From an uncultured Flavobacteriales bacterium (GTDB lineage: Bacteria; Bacteroidota; Bacteroidia; Flavobacteriales_D; Parvicellaceae): a stretch of DNA of 63,600 bases. Within the stretch, counting starts at the first letter, position 1; every line of letters starts with the position of its first letter. Where the stretch lies: the NCBI GenBank assembly GCA_905480225.1, contig CAJQPO010000025.1, forward strand, positions 1 to 63,600, written 5' to 3'. Shown here one piece after another: positions 1-9,966 of this stretch. The notes below the pieces were generated by a model. The model was given only the letters and a program-made list of their open reading frames with translations. It had not been told where the DNA came from and ran no database searches. The translations under genes were made by a program, and so were the position numbers.

Positions 1-2834
1 CTTCATTTAGCGCATTGGGCAGACAAAAACTAGCGGATGGCGATATCGATTTTCATTTTTCAAATGCAGAATCGAAAGGATACATCGATTCTTTAGATTT
101 TCATGTTGATGGGGTAAAAGCACAATTTGAATATCACAAGAGCCACCTAGACATCGGTTATCTTATTTTAAATACACCTGTTTTAGCTGGGGGAAAAGTT
201 ATGATTACCACGCCGTTTCGGGTTAAAATTCCCGATGCAGCATTTTCTCGACTTGGACATGTTGGTGAATCATATATGATTACGCAATGGTTTCCTAAGC
301 CTGCCGTCTATGATCGAAAAGGTTGGCATCCGATGCCGTACTTGAATCAAGGAGAATTTTATTCTGAATTTGGAACATACGATGTTAGTATTTCAGTACC
401 TAAAAATTACGTGGTAGGTGCAACAGGTGACCTTCAAAATCAAGGCGAACTGGACTTCCTAAATCAGCTAGATGAGGACACTCGGGATAAAATCAAACAA
501 AAAAAGCTCACTAATAAGCGGCTTACTGAAAATGGGGATTCTACCTTTCCACCTTCTGCCAAGGTATTTAAAACTTTAAACTATACGCATAGAAACGTTC
601 ATGATTTTGCTTGGTTTGCAGATAAACGCTTTCATGTATTAAAAAGCGCGGTTCTATTACCAAAAAGCAAGCGCACAGTTACAACTTGGGCCCTTTTCAC
701 CGACCAGGAAGCTAGTTTGTGGGCCAATGCTAACGAATATTTAGATAGTGCCATCTACTATTATTCTTTATGGAATGGAGACTACCCCTATAACCAAGTA
801 ACAGCAGTAGATGGAACCATTGCAGCAGGCGGAGGAATGGAATATCCTAACGTAACGGTAATCGGACAAAGTGGAAGCGCAGAGAACTTGGAGATGGTCA
901 TTGTACACGAAGTTGGGCATAATTGGTTCTACGGAATATTAGGTTCAAACGAACGGGATCACCCATGGCTTGATGAAGGATTAAATTCATTCAATGATAC
1001 ACGGTATATCGAAAAAAAATACCCCGGAGCAAATTTATCTCTGATGTTTGGTGGAGTTGGACCCAAATTGATGAAATCATTTGGCTTAAATGATCTTAAT
1101 TACAGATCGATACACGAGTATAGTTACTTATTAAATGCCAGAAGAAATTTAGACCAACCAATAGAATTGAATTCTAAATCGTATACGCCTGCAAATTACG
1201 GGGCCATGGTTTACAATAAAACAGCACTTGTTTTTAATTACTTAAAAGCCTACTTAGGAGATTCTCTTTTTGACCACTGCATGCAAAGTTATTTTGAAAA
1301 GTGGAAATTCAAACACCCCCAACCAGAAGATCTAAGAGACCTGTTAAGTAAGAAATCGGGCAAAAACCTTGTTTGGTTGTTTGACGATTTAATAAAAACC
1401 ACTAAAAAAATTGATTATGCTATCACTGGATTTAAAAAAGAAGCTGGAAAAACATTCTTGAAAATAAAGAACAAAGGAGATGTCTCTTCTCCCTATTCTA
1501 TTTCTTTTTTAAAGGACACTGTCGTAAAAAACACGCGTTGGATTGACCAAGCTTCAGCTCCGCATGGCATAGACCAACACCATCAGCTGATCGAAGTGGA
1601 CCTTGAGGAAGTGGACCAAATTAAAATTGATTACGATTTAAACATGCCAGAAATTAATCGAACAAATAATTCGATTCGAACAACTGGTTTATTCAAAACT
1701 GCTGATCCCGTAAAATTCCAGTGGTTATTGGGTGTAGAAAAATCAAAAAAAAATGTACTCTACTATACACCGATAGTTGGATGGAATAAGTACGATGGAG
1801 CCATGGTAGGTTTATCGCTCTATAATCATACTTTTCCTGAAAAAAAGCTAGAGTATACACTCAATCCTTTCTTCGGTTTTGGATCATCACAAGCAGTCGG
1901 TTTTGGTGACATTCATTATCACCTATACCCATATGAGAAGAACCGCATTCAAAGGCTTACAATTGGCTCTAACTATTCCAGTTTTAACTACCGTGCCATT
2001 GAAAATGGTTTTGCCAGATATCAAAAGTTTTCGCCATATCTAGATATTGATTTTCAGAAGAAAAATAGAAGGTCAAAATGGAAACATAAATTATTTTTTG
2101 ACTATAATTTTATTTCAGAAAATAGTGAGAATCATCAAATGCAAGCCTTCAGAGCACATTATGAGCTTACAAACTCTCAAATTTTAAAACCTGCTAAAAT
2201 CAGAGTTGCCTACGAACAAGGGAATATAAGTCAGGTTAATGGCGCTTTTCAAGATTACATTAAAACCAGTATTACCGCAACATATCGATTCAATTATAAC
2301 TACCAATTAGATGGTATTTCTTTACGCCTATTTGCTGGTCACTTTTTCAGAAATAACACTTTTTCTAGTCGAATTAATTGGCAATTAGATGGTCAGAGCG
2401 GAGAGCAAGACTACCTTTACAATAATATCTTCTTCGGTAGAACTCAAGTTCAACCGGACTTTTTATCTCAACAGTTAAAAGAAAATCACGGGGGATTCAA
2501 AGCTCCCACTCTTCGCAGTTCATCCAGTTGGCTAGCAACGGCTAATTTAAAAATAGAGTTACCCATTAGGTTTTTGGGACTTTATGCTGATGGCGGAATT
2601 CATCCGGTATATGTTGTCAATTCACAGGAATTCGTTAATCATTACCTATATGAAATTGGGGGACACTTCTCTCTGATCAAAAATTTAGTTGATATTTACA
2701 TTCCGCTCCTAATGCATGAGGACTTAGAAAGCGAATTCGTCTTCCGGAAGGTTTCGTTTTTACAGCGCATTAGATTTACTGTCGATCTTAAATTATTGAA
2801 CCCTTTTAAAATATTGAAACAAATAGAACCGTAA
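1..2834 (+). CDS. M1 family metallopeptidase with C-terminal barrel-like region (5' partial)
   Basis: This is a zinc aminopeptidase-type protein of the gluzincin M1 family. The frame is open to the left edge, so the true start lies outside; the first possible internal start is TTG at 15, and residue numbers below count from there. The zinc site is HEVGH at 298-302 with a second Glu at 321 in WLDEG, the HExxH-x18-E spacing of M1. GGGMEYP near 275 matches the exopeptidase GxMEN loop. From about residue 570 to the end the sequence is rich in alternating aromatic and polar strands and resembles an outer-membrane beta-barrel rather than the helical M1 C-domain. The lpxH-like gene follows 11 nt downstream. 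The peptidase call is solid; the barrel is inferred from strand pattern only. Confidence 0.9.
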   Translation, partial: SFSALGRQKLADGDIDFHFSNAESKGYIDSLDFHVDGVKAQFEYHKSHLDIGYLILNTPVLAGGKVMITTPFRVKIPDAAFSRLGHVGESYMITQWFPKPAVYDRKGWHPMPYLNQGEFYSEFGTYDVSISVPKNYVVGATGDLQNQGELDFLNQLDEDTRDKIKQKKLTNKRLTENGDSTFPPSAKVFKTLNYTHRNVHDFAWFADKRFHVLKSAVLLPKSKRTVTTWALFTDQEASLWANANEYLDSAIYYYSLWNGDYPYNQVTAVDGTIAAGGGMEYPNVTVIGQSGSAENLEMVIVHEVGHNWFYGILGSNERDHPWLDEGLNSFNDTRYIEKKYPGANLSLMFGGVGPKLMKSFGLNDLNYRSIHEYSYLLNARRNLDQPIELNSKSYTPANYGAMVYNKTALVFNYLKAYLGDSLFDHCMQSYFEKWKFKHPQPEDLRDLLSKKSGKNLVWLFDDLIKTTKKIDYAITGFKKEAGKTFLKIKNKGDVSSPYSISFLKDTVVKNTRWIDQASAPHGIDQHHQLIEVDLEEVDQIKIDYDLNMPEINRTNNSIRTTGLFKTADPVKFQWLLGVEKSKKNVLYYTPIVGWNKYDGAMVGLSLYNHTFPEKKLEYTLNPFFGFGSSQAVGFGDIHYHLYPYEKNRIQRLTIGSNYSSFNYRAIENGFARYQKFSPYLDIDFQKKNRRSKWKHKLFFDYNFISENSENHQMQAFRAHYELTNSQILKPAKIRVAYEQGNISQVNGAFQDYIKTSITATYRFNYNYQLDGISLRLFAGHFFRNNTFSSRINWQLDGQSGEQDYLYNNIFFGRTQVQPDFLSQQLKENHGGFKAPTLRSSSSWLATANLKIELPIRFLGLYADGGIHPVYVVNSQEFVNHYLYEIGGHFSLIKNLVDIYIPLLMHEDLESEFVFRKVSFLQRIRFTVDLKLLNPFKILKQIEP

Positions 2835-2845
2835 ATTTAGATTAT

Positions 2846-3607
2846 TTGGAGAATAGACATAAAATATATTTTGCGTCAGACTTCCATTTGGGCGTTCCTG
2901 ATAAACCATCTAGTTTACAAAGAGAGAAGAAGCTGGTTAGGTGGTTAGAATTCGTTTCAAAAGATGCCCTTGAAATTCATTTATTAGGTGACTTATTTGA
3001 TTTTTGGTTCGAATTCAAAAAGGTAGTACCCCGAGGATTTGTTAGAGTTTTAGGAAAGATAGCTGAGTTAAGTGATCGTGGAATTATCATTAAATTATAT
3101 ACCGGGAACCACGACATGTGGATTTTTGACTACTTACCGGAAGAGCTAGGAGTTGAACTAATTCGGGAACCAATCATAAGAGAATTTGGCAACAAACGCT
3201 TTTTCCTTGGTCATGGCGATGGTTTGGGACCGGGTGATCACAGTTATAAATTCATCAAAAAGGTTTTCTCTTTTACATTTTTTCAATGGGTATTTGCAAG
3301 ATTCCATCCAAACTTTAGCGTCGGAATCGCCAACTATTTTAGTAGTAGAAGTAAAAAGAGTAACAAAAAAAATGCGAAAGAACCCAATCACTTTTTAGGA
3401 GTAGAACGCGAAATGTTAATTCAGTTTTGTTCGGATAAAATTAAACAAGAGCATTTTGATTATTTCATTTTTGGACACAGGCATTTATTAATTGATCACC
3501 CAATAAATGAGAAATGCCGGTACATTAATTTAGGTGATTGGTATACAAAATGTCATTATGCCGAATTTAATGGCGAAACTGTTCTAATTAAAGAATTTGA
3601 AGAGTAG
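2846..3607 (+). CDS. lpxH: UDP-2,3-diacylglucosamine diphosphatase family protein (LpxH-like)
   Basis: This is a calcineurin-like metallophosphoesterase that probably cleaves UDP-2,3-diacylglucosamine to lipid X in lipid A synthesis at the inner face of the inner membrane. The family signature is complete: SDFHLG at 11-16, GDLFDFW near 48-54, GNHD near 90, GHGDGLGPGDHSYK mid-protein and FGHRH near the C-terminus. The length of 253 aa is usual. The start is TTG at 2846; no ATG lies upstream in frame after the previous gene, and the TTG puts the first motif at the usual distance. It may be co-transcribed with the M1 peptidase gene. It ends 7 nt from the convergent gap gene. Other lipid A genes lie near 30 kb. 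Confidence 0.9.
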   Translation: MENRHKIYFASDFHLGVPDKPSSLQREKKLVRWLEFVSKDALEIHLLGDLFDFWFEFKKVVPRGFVRVLGKIAELSDRGIIIKLYTGNHDMWIFDYLPEELGVELIREPIIREFGNKRFFLGHGDGLGPGDHSYKFIKKVFSFTFFQWVFARFHPNFSVGIANYFSSRSKKSNKKNAKEPNHFLGVEREMLIQFCSDKIKQEHFDYFIFGHRHLLIDHPINEKCRYINLGDWYTKCHYAEFNGETVLIKEFEE

Positions 3608-3614
3608 AAATTGT

Positions 3615-4607
3615 TCAGTACATTTTTATCGCCAATTCCAATAATCTATTAGAATAGCCTACTTCATTATCGTACCATCCAGATATTTTCAAAAGATTGC
3701 CATTCACTATGGTCAAGCCTGCGTCAAAAATACAGGAGTGCACGTTTCCAATAATATCTGAAGACACAATGGGATCATCAGTGTATTCAAGTATGCCGGC
3801 ATACTCGTTCTCTGATTTTTGTTTGAACAAATTGTTTACCTCGCTTATCGTCAATTTACGTTCTATTTCAAAAGTCATTTCAGTAATACTCCCAACAGAA
3901 ACTGGAACCCTTATCGCACTACCAAATAAACAACCATGTAGATGTGGGAATAGTTGTACTAAAACATTTGTTGCTCCAGTACTTGTAGGGACAATGTTTT
4001 CAGCTCCAGCACGAGCTCTTCGTAAATCTTTATGTGGGCTATCGTGCAAACTTTGATCACCCGTATATGCATGTACAGTTGTCAAAAGCCCTTTTTTAAT
4101 TCCACAAGCTTCATCAATGATTTTAACCATTGGAGCGGCACAATTCGTTGTGCAAGATGCGTTAGAAATGATTTCTTCTTCCAATGAAAGGCTATTGTCG
4201 TTTATTCCCATAACAATGGTTGAAATTTCATCATTAACGGGTGCTGAAATAAGAACCTTTTTTGCGCCGGCTTTTAAGTGTCTGGAAGCACTTTCTTTTG
4301 TTCTAAAAATACCTGTACACTCTAGAACAACATCAATGTCTAATTCACCCCATGGCAAGTCTTCAGGATTCTTACAATTATACACGTAAACGATCTTGTC
4401 ATTAATCTCTAGACAGTTATCTTTGGCGGCTACTGTACCGTCTAGCCTACCATGAACTGAATCGTATTTTAACAGTACTGCTTGTTGATTCAAATCCATC
4501 AAATCATTTATAGCAACTAATTCAACATTCGAATTGTTTTGAAGTGCACGAGTTACAACTCTTCCAATCCGACCAAATCCATTTATTGCTATTCTTACTT
4601 TCTTCAT
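3615..4607 (-). CDS. gap: Type I glyceraldehyde-3-phosphate dehydrogenase
   Basis: This cytoplasmic glycolytic enzyme oxidises glyceraldehyde 3-phosphate to 1,3-bisphosphoglycerate with NAD(P). The N-terminal Rossmann motif INGFGRIGR lies at residues 8-16. The catalytic cysteine is C152 in SNASCTTNC, with the base H179 in TTVHAYTGDQ. The phosphate-binding segment RRARAGAENIVPTSTGA and the C-terminal WYDNEVGYSNR are present. At 330 aa it has family length. It starts with ATG at 4607, downstream of the terminator of the preceding gene on the same strand, so it probably has its own promoter, although I found no clean TAnnTTTG box in the short gap. Confidence 0.97.
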   Translation of the reverse strand: MKKVRIAINGFGRIGRVVTRALQNNSNVELVAINDLMDLNQQAVLLKYDSVHGRLDGTVAAKDNCLEINDKIVYVYNCKNPEDLPWGELDIDVVLECTGIFRTKESASRHLKAGAKKVLISAPVNDEISTIVMGINDNSLSLEEEIISNASCTTNCAAPMVKIIDEACGIKKGLLTTVHAYTGDQSLHDSPHKDLRRARAGAENIVPTSTGATNVLVQLFPHLHGCLFGSAIRVPVSVGSITEMTFEIERKLTISEVNNLFKQKSENEYAGILEYTDDPIVSSDIIGNVHSCIFDAGLTIVNGNLLKISGWYDNEVGYSNRLLELAIKMY

Positions 4608-4618
4608 AACCGTTTATT

Positions 4619-4650
4619 AAAAAACCCCAACTAAACAGTTGAGGCTTTTT
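4619..4650 (-). terminator. Rho-independent terminator after the Asp-box protein gene
   Basis: On the minus strand CCTCAACT and AGTTGGGG (forward 4625-4644) form an 8-bp stem with one G-U pair and a GTTT loop. An A-tract before it and a run of six T after it can extend the stem or serve as the U-tail. It lies just past the stop codon at 4673 and before the gap start at 4607, so it ends transcription of the 4673-7639 gene. In the plus direction the stem carries a C-A mismatch. Confidence 0.75.
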
Positions 4651-4672
4651 AAAATGTCTATCGATTAGTTCA

Positions 4673-7639
4673 TTATTTTAATTTAATGAACCTAGTAACA
4701 TCAGAAGTATTTCCAGCTTCTAATTGAACAATATAAGTGCCTTTTCCTGCTCCACTCATGTTTAAGTCCATTAGATGCTTTCCAGCAGCCATGTCCGACT
4801 TGTTCATGGTCTGAACAAGCTTACCGTTAACAGAATAAATATTGATCGTGACGTCTGTTCTTTGATTCAAAACAAAGGACAAACTACCAGCCTCATCCAT
4901 AGGATTCGGATAAACGGACAATCCAGTAGCAAACGCATCGGAATTAAAGTTAAGATGCTCAGCGCTTTCATTACTTAATATGGAACCAGAAGTCCACATT
5001 CCTCTGCCGTGTGTGCCAAGATAAATTTCTCCCGCTCTAGACGACTCCTGCCAACCTCTTTGTTGCTGTCTAACTGCAAAAATAGGGACAGGACCAATTT
5101 CATTGATACATTGTGTCCAAGAGCTTCCACCATCACTTGAAGCCCACGGTCCAAAATCAGAACCGCAAACTAATTTTTGAGGATCTCTGTAATCAATAAT
5201 TACATCAAGAATAGCCATTGAAGTTGGAATATTTCCTTGAACAGAAGTGGAAACCAGTGTTGCAGTACCTCCTGATTCGCAATTATCTAACTCCACGAGA
5301 CTATTACCGCCTGTTCCGCTTCTAGCTACAATCAGTCGTTCTGGATTATTTTTATCAATGGCAATTCCATTTACTGGCCTTGTCGGCGAAGAATATATTT
5401 TGTCCACTTGTATTGACGTAGCAATATCCGTAGCGGCATAAACACTATCTAGACCTTTAATTCTCCATAACCCATCGTATGTACCCACATATACAATATT
5501 TCCATCCCATGAAAACTCAAAACACAACGGAACGGTGTTAAAGCTCGAACCAGCAGTCAAATCCCACCATTCCGGTAACAAACCAAATCTTGCTGCGTCT
5601 CTTGTCATTACAACTTGATAAACACTTGTATTGGCCAAAGAAACCAACATTGTCTGAACCCGATCTTGCAACAAAACCGTATCCAAAGGATAATTCAGCT
5701 TAATATCATCTCCACCCATCCAAATGGTATCACCTGTTCCAGGGTGTAGTGCATAAAAATTTCCACTAGGTGCAGTACCGTCAGAAAATAATGTGTCTGC
5801 ATAATACAAGTCAGTGGTTAATGTGTGCGTAAGAATGTTCTCCGGAACATTAGAATTATAAGAATTACTATAATATGTTACCGTAGTACCTGCAGGTATG
5901 GTTGAATCAGTTGGGTAAAATTCTATATAATCCTGACTATCCATGTCATTAGGGTCTTCAAAAAATCTCAGCGGTGTATGAAAGACACCACAAGACTGTC
6001 CAATGATTCCACTACACGGTGGATCAATACCTTGCCAATTGTTTCCCCCATCTTCAGAACGAGAAATCGAGCTGTTATAAACGGTGGCAAACATTGCATC
6101 CGAATCATAATGAGAAATATCACAATCGAAACCATCACCCCCCATCACTTCTCGAAATTGTTGCGCAGAAGCCAAGGTATAATCATTATATAGCGTTCCA
6201 TTATCTTGAGCTCCACCCATTACTGCTCCATTTCTGTCATGAGCAACGCTGTAGAATTGCGTTACATTATACCCTTTATTAGATGGATAAAAACCGACAT
6301 TCTGAGAACCAACTCCTCCGTCGTTTCCATAGAAATATTGACCAATAGAATTGAATTTCATTTCATGGTTATCGGCATGAATGTAATTTGGTGAAAAAGG
6401 ATTTGCGGACCAAAGTGATATTTGTTGCCATCCACCCCAAGTTGGTGAGCTACCAGGATCTTTAAACCATTGGTATTGATCAATCCCTCCAATAATGCAA
6501 GTTTCTGGATTACCCGGCACATAAGAAATTACTTGATCATAATTTCCTTGAGAGCTTAAAGATGTAGAAAATGGACTAAAAGAAGCTGATCCACCAGGAC
6601 CAATATTAGTCCAAGTTAAACCGTGATCTTCAGATAAACGTACACTGTGCAATGTCCCTCCACCGGTAGATGCAGAGGCATAAATATTGTAAAAACCATC
6701 TTCGTTTTTCACATCTGTAACAGAACACTCTGCTCTTCCTATAGCGGTTGGTAAAGTGCCTGTGGGAAGTTGGCTAAAACTTCCACCAAAATCAGTTGAG
6801 ATGTAATATCTGAAAGAACCACCTACTCTAGCGCATATAAACACGATGGAACCATCACCAGATGCTTTCAAATCATAACCATTTCCAGTTACTCCAGTAA
6901 TTGCAGATGCCCCAGTCATTTTATCACTCGATACTAGGCATGTCGTACTACCAATATATATTTTATCAGACTGAGATGGATCACGCCAAATTTGCATGAT
7001 AGATCCCGAAGTACCCGGTAAACTTGTCCAATTTAAAAGTTCATTTGTTGTGGGGTCAGGAACACAGTAATACACCCCATTTGCCCCGGCTTGAACACCG
7101 CTGCTGCCAAAAGTGAGTCCTCCTTCAAATTGATCACCTCCAGTTCCTACATAAATCGTTCCATCCGAGGTTGTCTCAATGGAGGATATACACAAAGTAC
7201 CAACTTGCGCATCCCAACTTTCAACCCGAGTCCAATTGTTACCACGATCATTTGATTTGAAGAGGCCACCAGAAACAGATCCTGCATACATGATGTCATC
7301 ATTAGAACGGTCAATTCCAATCGCCCTTGTTCTTCCGCCTATATTGTCTGGCCCTCTATCTACAAATGACAAGGATAAAGACTTGTTTTCGTGAAAACTA
7401 AACTTTTTCATTGCTTCCCAAGAGTCTAATCGGTCTTGCGGCTCGATTTTACCTGTTTTCGAATTCGCCAATAAAATTTCGTAATATTTCTGCCGTTCTT
7501 CATGATTAGAATACGACGTTTTTTTCGCAGTTACCCTAGGTTGGTAATCCTTAGTGCATTTTACACTCTCGTTTTGTACAAAAAATCCTACTGTTAAAGC
7601 TAGAATTGTAAGTGATCCAAATAATAAACCTTTTTTCAT
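4673..7639 (-). CDS. Secreted Asp-box (BNR/sortilin-like) propeller protein with T9SS type A sorting domain
   Basis: This is a large exported protein of 988 aa. A signal peptide occupies about residues 1-22. Five Asp-box motifs of the S-x-D-x-G-x-x-W type lie at about 129-136, 281-288, 336-343, 528-535 and 834-841, as in sialidase/VPS10-like beta-propellers. The C-terminal 80 residues hold a T9SS type A domain: the VYPNPM strand, a KLVQTM-like segment, GTYIVQLEAG and a basic KLK end. The family is often annotated as a sortilin-like or glycosyl-hydrolase-related protein, but I see no clear catalytic residues, so enzymatic activity is not claimed. It is probably exposed on or released from the cell surface. 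It stands alone, with its own terminator downstream. Confidence 0.9.
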   Translation of the reverse strand: MKKGLLFGSLTILALTVGFFVQNESVKCTKDYQPRVTAKKTSYSNHEERQKYYEILLANSKTGKIEPQDRLDSWEAMKKFSFHENKSLSLSFVDRGPDNIGGRTRAIGIDRSNDDIMYAGSVSGGLFKSNDRGNNWTRVESWDAQVGTLCISSIETTSDGTIYVGTGGDQFEGGLTFGSSGVQAGANGVYYCVPDPTTNELLNWTSLPGTSGSIMQIWRDPSQSDKIYIGSTTCLVSSDKMTGASAITGVTGNGYDLKASGDGSIVFICARVGGSFRYYISTDFGGSFSQLPTGTLPTAIGRAECSVTDVKNEDGFYNIYASASTGGGTLHSVRLSEDHGLTWTNIGPGGSASFSPFSTSLSSQGNYDQVISYVPGNPETCIIGGIDQYQWFKDPGSSPTWGGWQQISLWSANPFSPNYIHADNHEMKFNSIGQYFYGNDGGVGSQNVGFYPSNKGYNVTQFYSVAHDRNGAVMGGAQDNGTLYNDYTLASAQQFREVMGGDGFDCDISHYDSDAMFATVYNSSISRSEDGGNNWQGIDPPCSGIIGQSCGVFHTPLRFFEDPNDMDSQDYIEFYPTDSTIPAGTTVTYYSNSYNSNVPENILTHTLTTDLYYADTLFSDGTAPSGNFYALHPGTGDTIWMGGDDIKLNYPLDTVLLQDRVQTMLVSLANTSVYQVVMTRDAARFGLLPEWWDLTAGSSFNTVPLCFEFSWDGNIVYVGTYDGLWRIKGLDSVYAATDIATSIQVDKIYSSPTRPVNGIAIDKNNPERLIVARSGTGGNSLVELDNCESGGTATLVSTSVQGNIPTSMAILDVIIDYRDPQKLVCGSDFGPWASSDGGSSWTQCINEIGPVPIFAVRQQQRGWQESSRAGEIYLGTHGRGMWTSGSILSNESAEHLNFNSDAFATGLSVYPNPMDEAGSLSFVLNQRTDVTINIYSVNGKLVQTMNKSDMAAGKHLMDLNMSGAGKGTYIVQLEAGNTSDVTRFIKLK

Positions 7640-7836
7640 AATTTAATAATCGTGAAATAAATAATTTCTTTAGTCTGCCGAATTTACAAAATAGATTATT
7701 ACAATCTTACAGGAATTAATAAATAGTTTTAATCTGACTTATTTAACGGCTACATACGCCCTTTTAAAGACAACTATTTGACCGTTATTGTTCATTTGTA
7801 ATGACTTAAAAACATTTTTGTTCTTAGATAAATCTG

Positions 7837-8742
7837 TTATAAATGATTTTCAGCGTGATAAGAAGACCTCACTAATGGACCACTTTCTACGTAATCAAAC
7901 CCCATTCTTAATCCTATTTGTTTGTACTCTGCAAATTTTTCAGGAGACACAAATTCTGCTACAGGCAAGTGCTTTGGTGTAGGTTGTAAATATTGTCCTA
8001 GAGTTACAACATCTACGTGTACTGACTTTAAGTCTTCTAAGGTCTCAATTATTTCTGTTCGGCTCTCACCTAAACCAAGCATTACTCCCGACTTTGTTCG
8101 CATACCACCTTTTTTTAACCTTCGCAGTGCTTCTAAACTACGATCGTATTTAGCCTGTATTCGAACTTCTTTCGTTAATCTCCTTACCGTTTCTAAATTG
8201 TGTGAAACTACTTCTGGAGCTACGTCAATTATACGTTGCATATTGTCCCACTTCCCCATGAAATCCGGAATAAGGGTTTCTAAAGTTGTATCCGGCGATT
8301 TTCTTCTAATCGCCCTAACGGTCATTGCCCATATTTCAGATCCACCATCAGGTAAGTCATCTCTATCTACAGAAGTGATTACGGCATGTTTCACACTCAT
8401 GAGTTTAATGCTCTGTGCCACTCTTGCCGGCTCAAAAAGATCTACCTCTGCTGGTTTTCCAGTAGATACGGCACAAAAACCACATGACCTTGTACAAACA
8501 TTACCTAGAATCATGAAAGTAGCTGTACCTGCGCCCCAGCATTCACCCATGTTAGGACAACTGCCCGACTCACAAATTGTATGCAGTTTATGCTCAGAAA
8601 CAATGTTTCTAACCTCTTTAAACGACTCACCTGTTGGCAATTTAACACGCAACCATTTGGGCTTTTTGATACCGGATTTCCCAGATTCATTAACTGTAAT
8701 TGCCGAATTTCGACTAGAAAGATTTTCCAAGGAATCGCTCAT
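7837..8742 (-). CDS. lipA: Lipoyl synthase
   Basis: This radical SAM enzyme inserts two sulfurs into protein-bound octanoyl groups to make lipoyl cofactors. Both iron-sulfur sites are visible: the auxiliary cluster cysteines C57, C62 and C68 ([12 protein letters not shown]) and the radical SAM CxxxCxxC at C83, C87 and C90. Later motifs such as [12 protein letters not shown] and VMLGLGE are typical. I chose the ATG at 8742, which gives 301 aa and lies 5 nt after the stop of the upstream gene. A TTG at 8778 would add 12 residues and overlap that gene. The two genes look like an operon, with the envelope protein gene first. Confidence 0.96.
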   Translation of the reverse strand: MSDSLENLSSRNSAITVNESGKSGIKKPKWLRVKLPTGESFKEVRNIVSEHKLHTICESGSCPNMGECWGAGTATFMILGNVCTRSCGFCAVSTGKPAEVDLFEPARVAQSIKLMSVKHAVITSVDRDDLPDGGSEIWAMTVRAIRRKSPDTTLETLIPDFMGKWDNMQRIIDVAPEVVSHNLETVRRLTKEVRIQAKYDRSLEALRRLKKGGMRTKSGVMLGLGESRTEIIETLEDLKSVHVDVVTLGQYLQPTPKHLPVAEFVSPEKFAEYKQIGLRMGFDYVESGPLVRSSYHAENHL

Positions 8743-8747
8743 AATTT

Positions 8748-9503
8748 TTAGATATACTTCTTGCCGAATTGAAGGCAAAGATAAAATTCTGTAAAAATGA
8801 ATTTGTTGTCGACATTTGTCATAATCGGAATTCGTCTTGGGTAGATGTTAACCTTTGTGCCAATCTCTAGAGCTTTTAAACCATCTCGAATTGAGCTAAA
8901 TTCAAAATTAAATCCGCCTTTAAAAAAGGCTCCTGGAATAATCTTTAGTTCTAACAAACCTTTAGTGTTCGGCGCGCGTCCATATATGTTGTTTAAATTA
9001 TGTGATTCAGGATCATACTTTTCAACAGCAATTCCAGCAACTTGTAGCCCATCAAATTTTATAATTTCTAAATAAACCGGTTTTACAAATCCAGCTGAAA
9101 GGCCAACATTCCAGTTCATACTTAGTTGCACTCCTTTTTGACGAAGTTTCTCATGAATAATTATTTTATGTCCCGTTCCAAAATCCAATGTAGAAAAAGC
9201 ATTCATTTTACCGAAAACGTACCCCTTGCTGTTTTCATCTAAGGGATTGTAAATTTTGTACTCTTTTGGGTGTTTAACCACATCAAATTGTATCAAATAC
9301 AATCGTTTTATTTTTGCTGTTTTATGCTTTGAATAATAAAAAGAACATCCCCAACCGTTGGTATTAAAATTAAGTCCGCCAAATGCCTCCGTTCGAAACA
9401 TTGCATAACTCTTTTCAATTTCTGGTTTTTGAGCATGGCTCTCTGTTGCACCAAATAAGAGTGCTAATACAAGACCAAATACTATGTAATAACCTGAATT
9501 CAT
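8748..9503 (-). CDS. Conserved exported protein of unknown function, probable outer-membrane protein
   Basis: The 251-residue product begins with a signal peptide ending near residue 24 (SHAQ). The mature part is rich in alternating strands with many Tyr, Phe and Gly, and its last residues [15 protein letters not shown] look like a closing barrel strand plus a short tail. I do not recognise a functional domain. Proteins of this kind are common in Bacteroidota. It is 5 nt upstream of lipA on the same strand, so the two are probably co-transcribed, though nothing in the sequence ties it to lipoylation. A small outer-membrane barrel is the best structural guess. Confidence 0.75.
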   Translation of the reverse strand: MNSGYYIVFGLVLALLFGATESHAQKPEIEKSYAMFRTEAFGGLNFNTNGWGCSFYYSKHKTAKIKRLYLIQFDVVKHPKEYKIYNPLDENSKGYVFGKMNAFSTLDFGTGHKIIIHEKLRQKGVQLSMNWNVGLSAGFVKPVYLEIIKFDGLQVAGIAVEKYDPESHNLNNIYGRAPNTKGLLELKIIPGAFFKGGFNFEFSSIRDGLKALEIGTKVNIYPRRIPIMTNVDNKFIFTEFYLCLQFGKKYI

Positions 9504-9555
9504 TTATCTTATACGAATTTACAATATAATAACGAAAATAGTAACCGAAAAGTTC

Positions 9556-9966
9556 ATGAAAACGATAGAAATCTCCTACGAAAACAATCTCAGATCAAAA
9601 GCTACTCATTTAGCATCAGGAAGTACATTAGTAACAGATGCCCCAATAGATAACCACGGTAAAGGTGAAACGTATTCACCAACTGATTTATTATGCGCTT
9701 CCCTTGGCACGTGTATCACAACAATTATTGCCATTGAGGCAAACAGGTTAGCAATCGACATTCAAAACATGAAAGGAACAGTAAATAAAACCATGACAAC
9801 AAATCCAAGGCGAGTGGCGTCAATTGAAATTTGTTTGGTGTTGTATGGTGGCTTTTCAGAAAATGAACAAAAACAACTGTATAATGCCGCTGTAAATTGC
9901 CCTGTATCCTTAAGCCTGCATCCTGAAGTTAAGCATGAATTAAAACTGACATTCAGCGCTATTTAA
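9556..9966 (+). CDS. OsmC family protein
   Basis: The 136-aa product belongs to the OsmC/Ohr superfamily of small cytoplasmic dimeric proteins, many of which are thiol peroxidases that reduce organic hydroperoxides. The two conserved cysteines are visible: C53 in ASLGTC at the start of the central helix and C115 in NCPVS. The GETYSPTDLL segment before the first is typical. It is a stand-alone gene, divergent from the 8748-9503 gene. Its stop overlaps by 8 nt the end of the small convergent lipoprotein gene. Which subfamily it belongs to (Ohr, OsmC or YhfA-like) cannot be settled by eye. Confidence 0.9.
   Translation: MKTIEISYENNLRSKATHLASGSTLVTDAPIDNHGKGETYSPTDLLCASLGTCITTIIAIEANRLAIDIQNMKGTVNKTMTTNPRRVASIEICLVLYGGFSENEQKQLYNAAVNCPVSLSLHPEVKHELKLTFSAI

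Noticed and set aside
3697-4389. Open frames opposite gap
   Set aside because: They are shadows of a highly conserved gene and have no upstream signal or recognisable motif.
7788-7982. 64-codon plus-strand frame in the gap before lipA's end
   Set aside because: Most of it overlaps lipA on the other strand and it has no signal peptide, motif or promoter box. The 197-nt gap 7640-7836 appears to hold no gene.
8743-8778. TTG at 8778 as the lipA start
   Set aside because: It would overlap the upstream gene by 31 nt; the ATG at 8742 sits 5 nt after that gene's stop.
7922-8794. Plus-strand open frame of 290 codons opposite lipA
   Set aside because: It is fully antisense to lipA, whose cysteine motifs and length are decisive; the antisense translation shows no domain.
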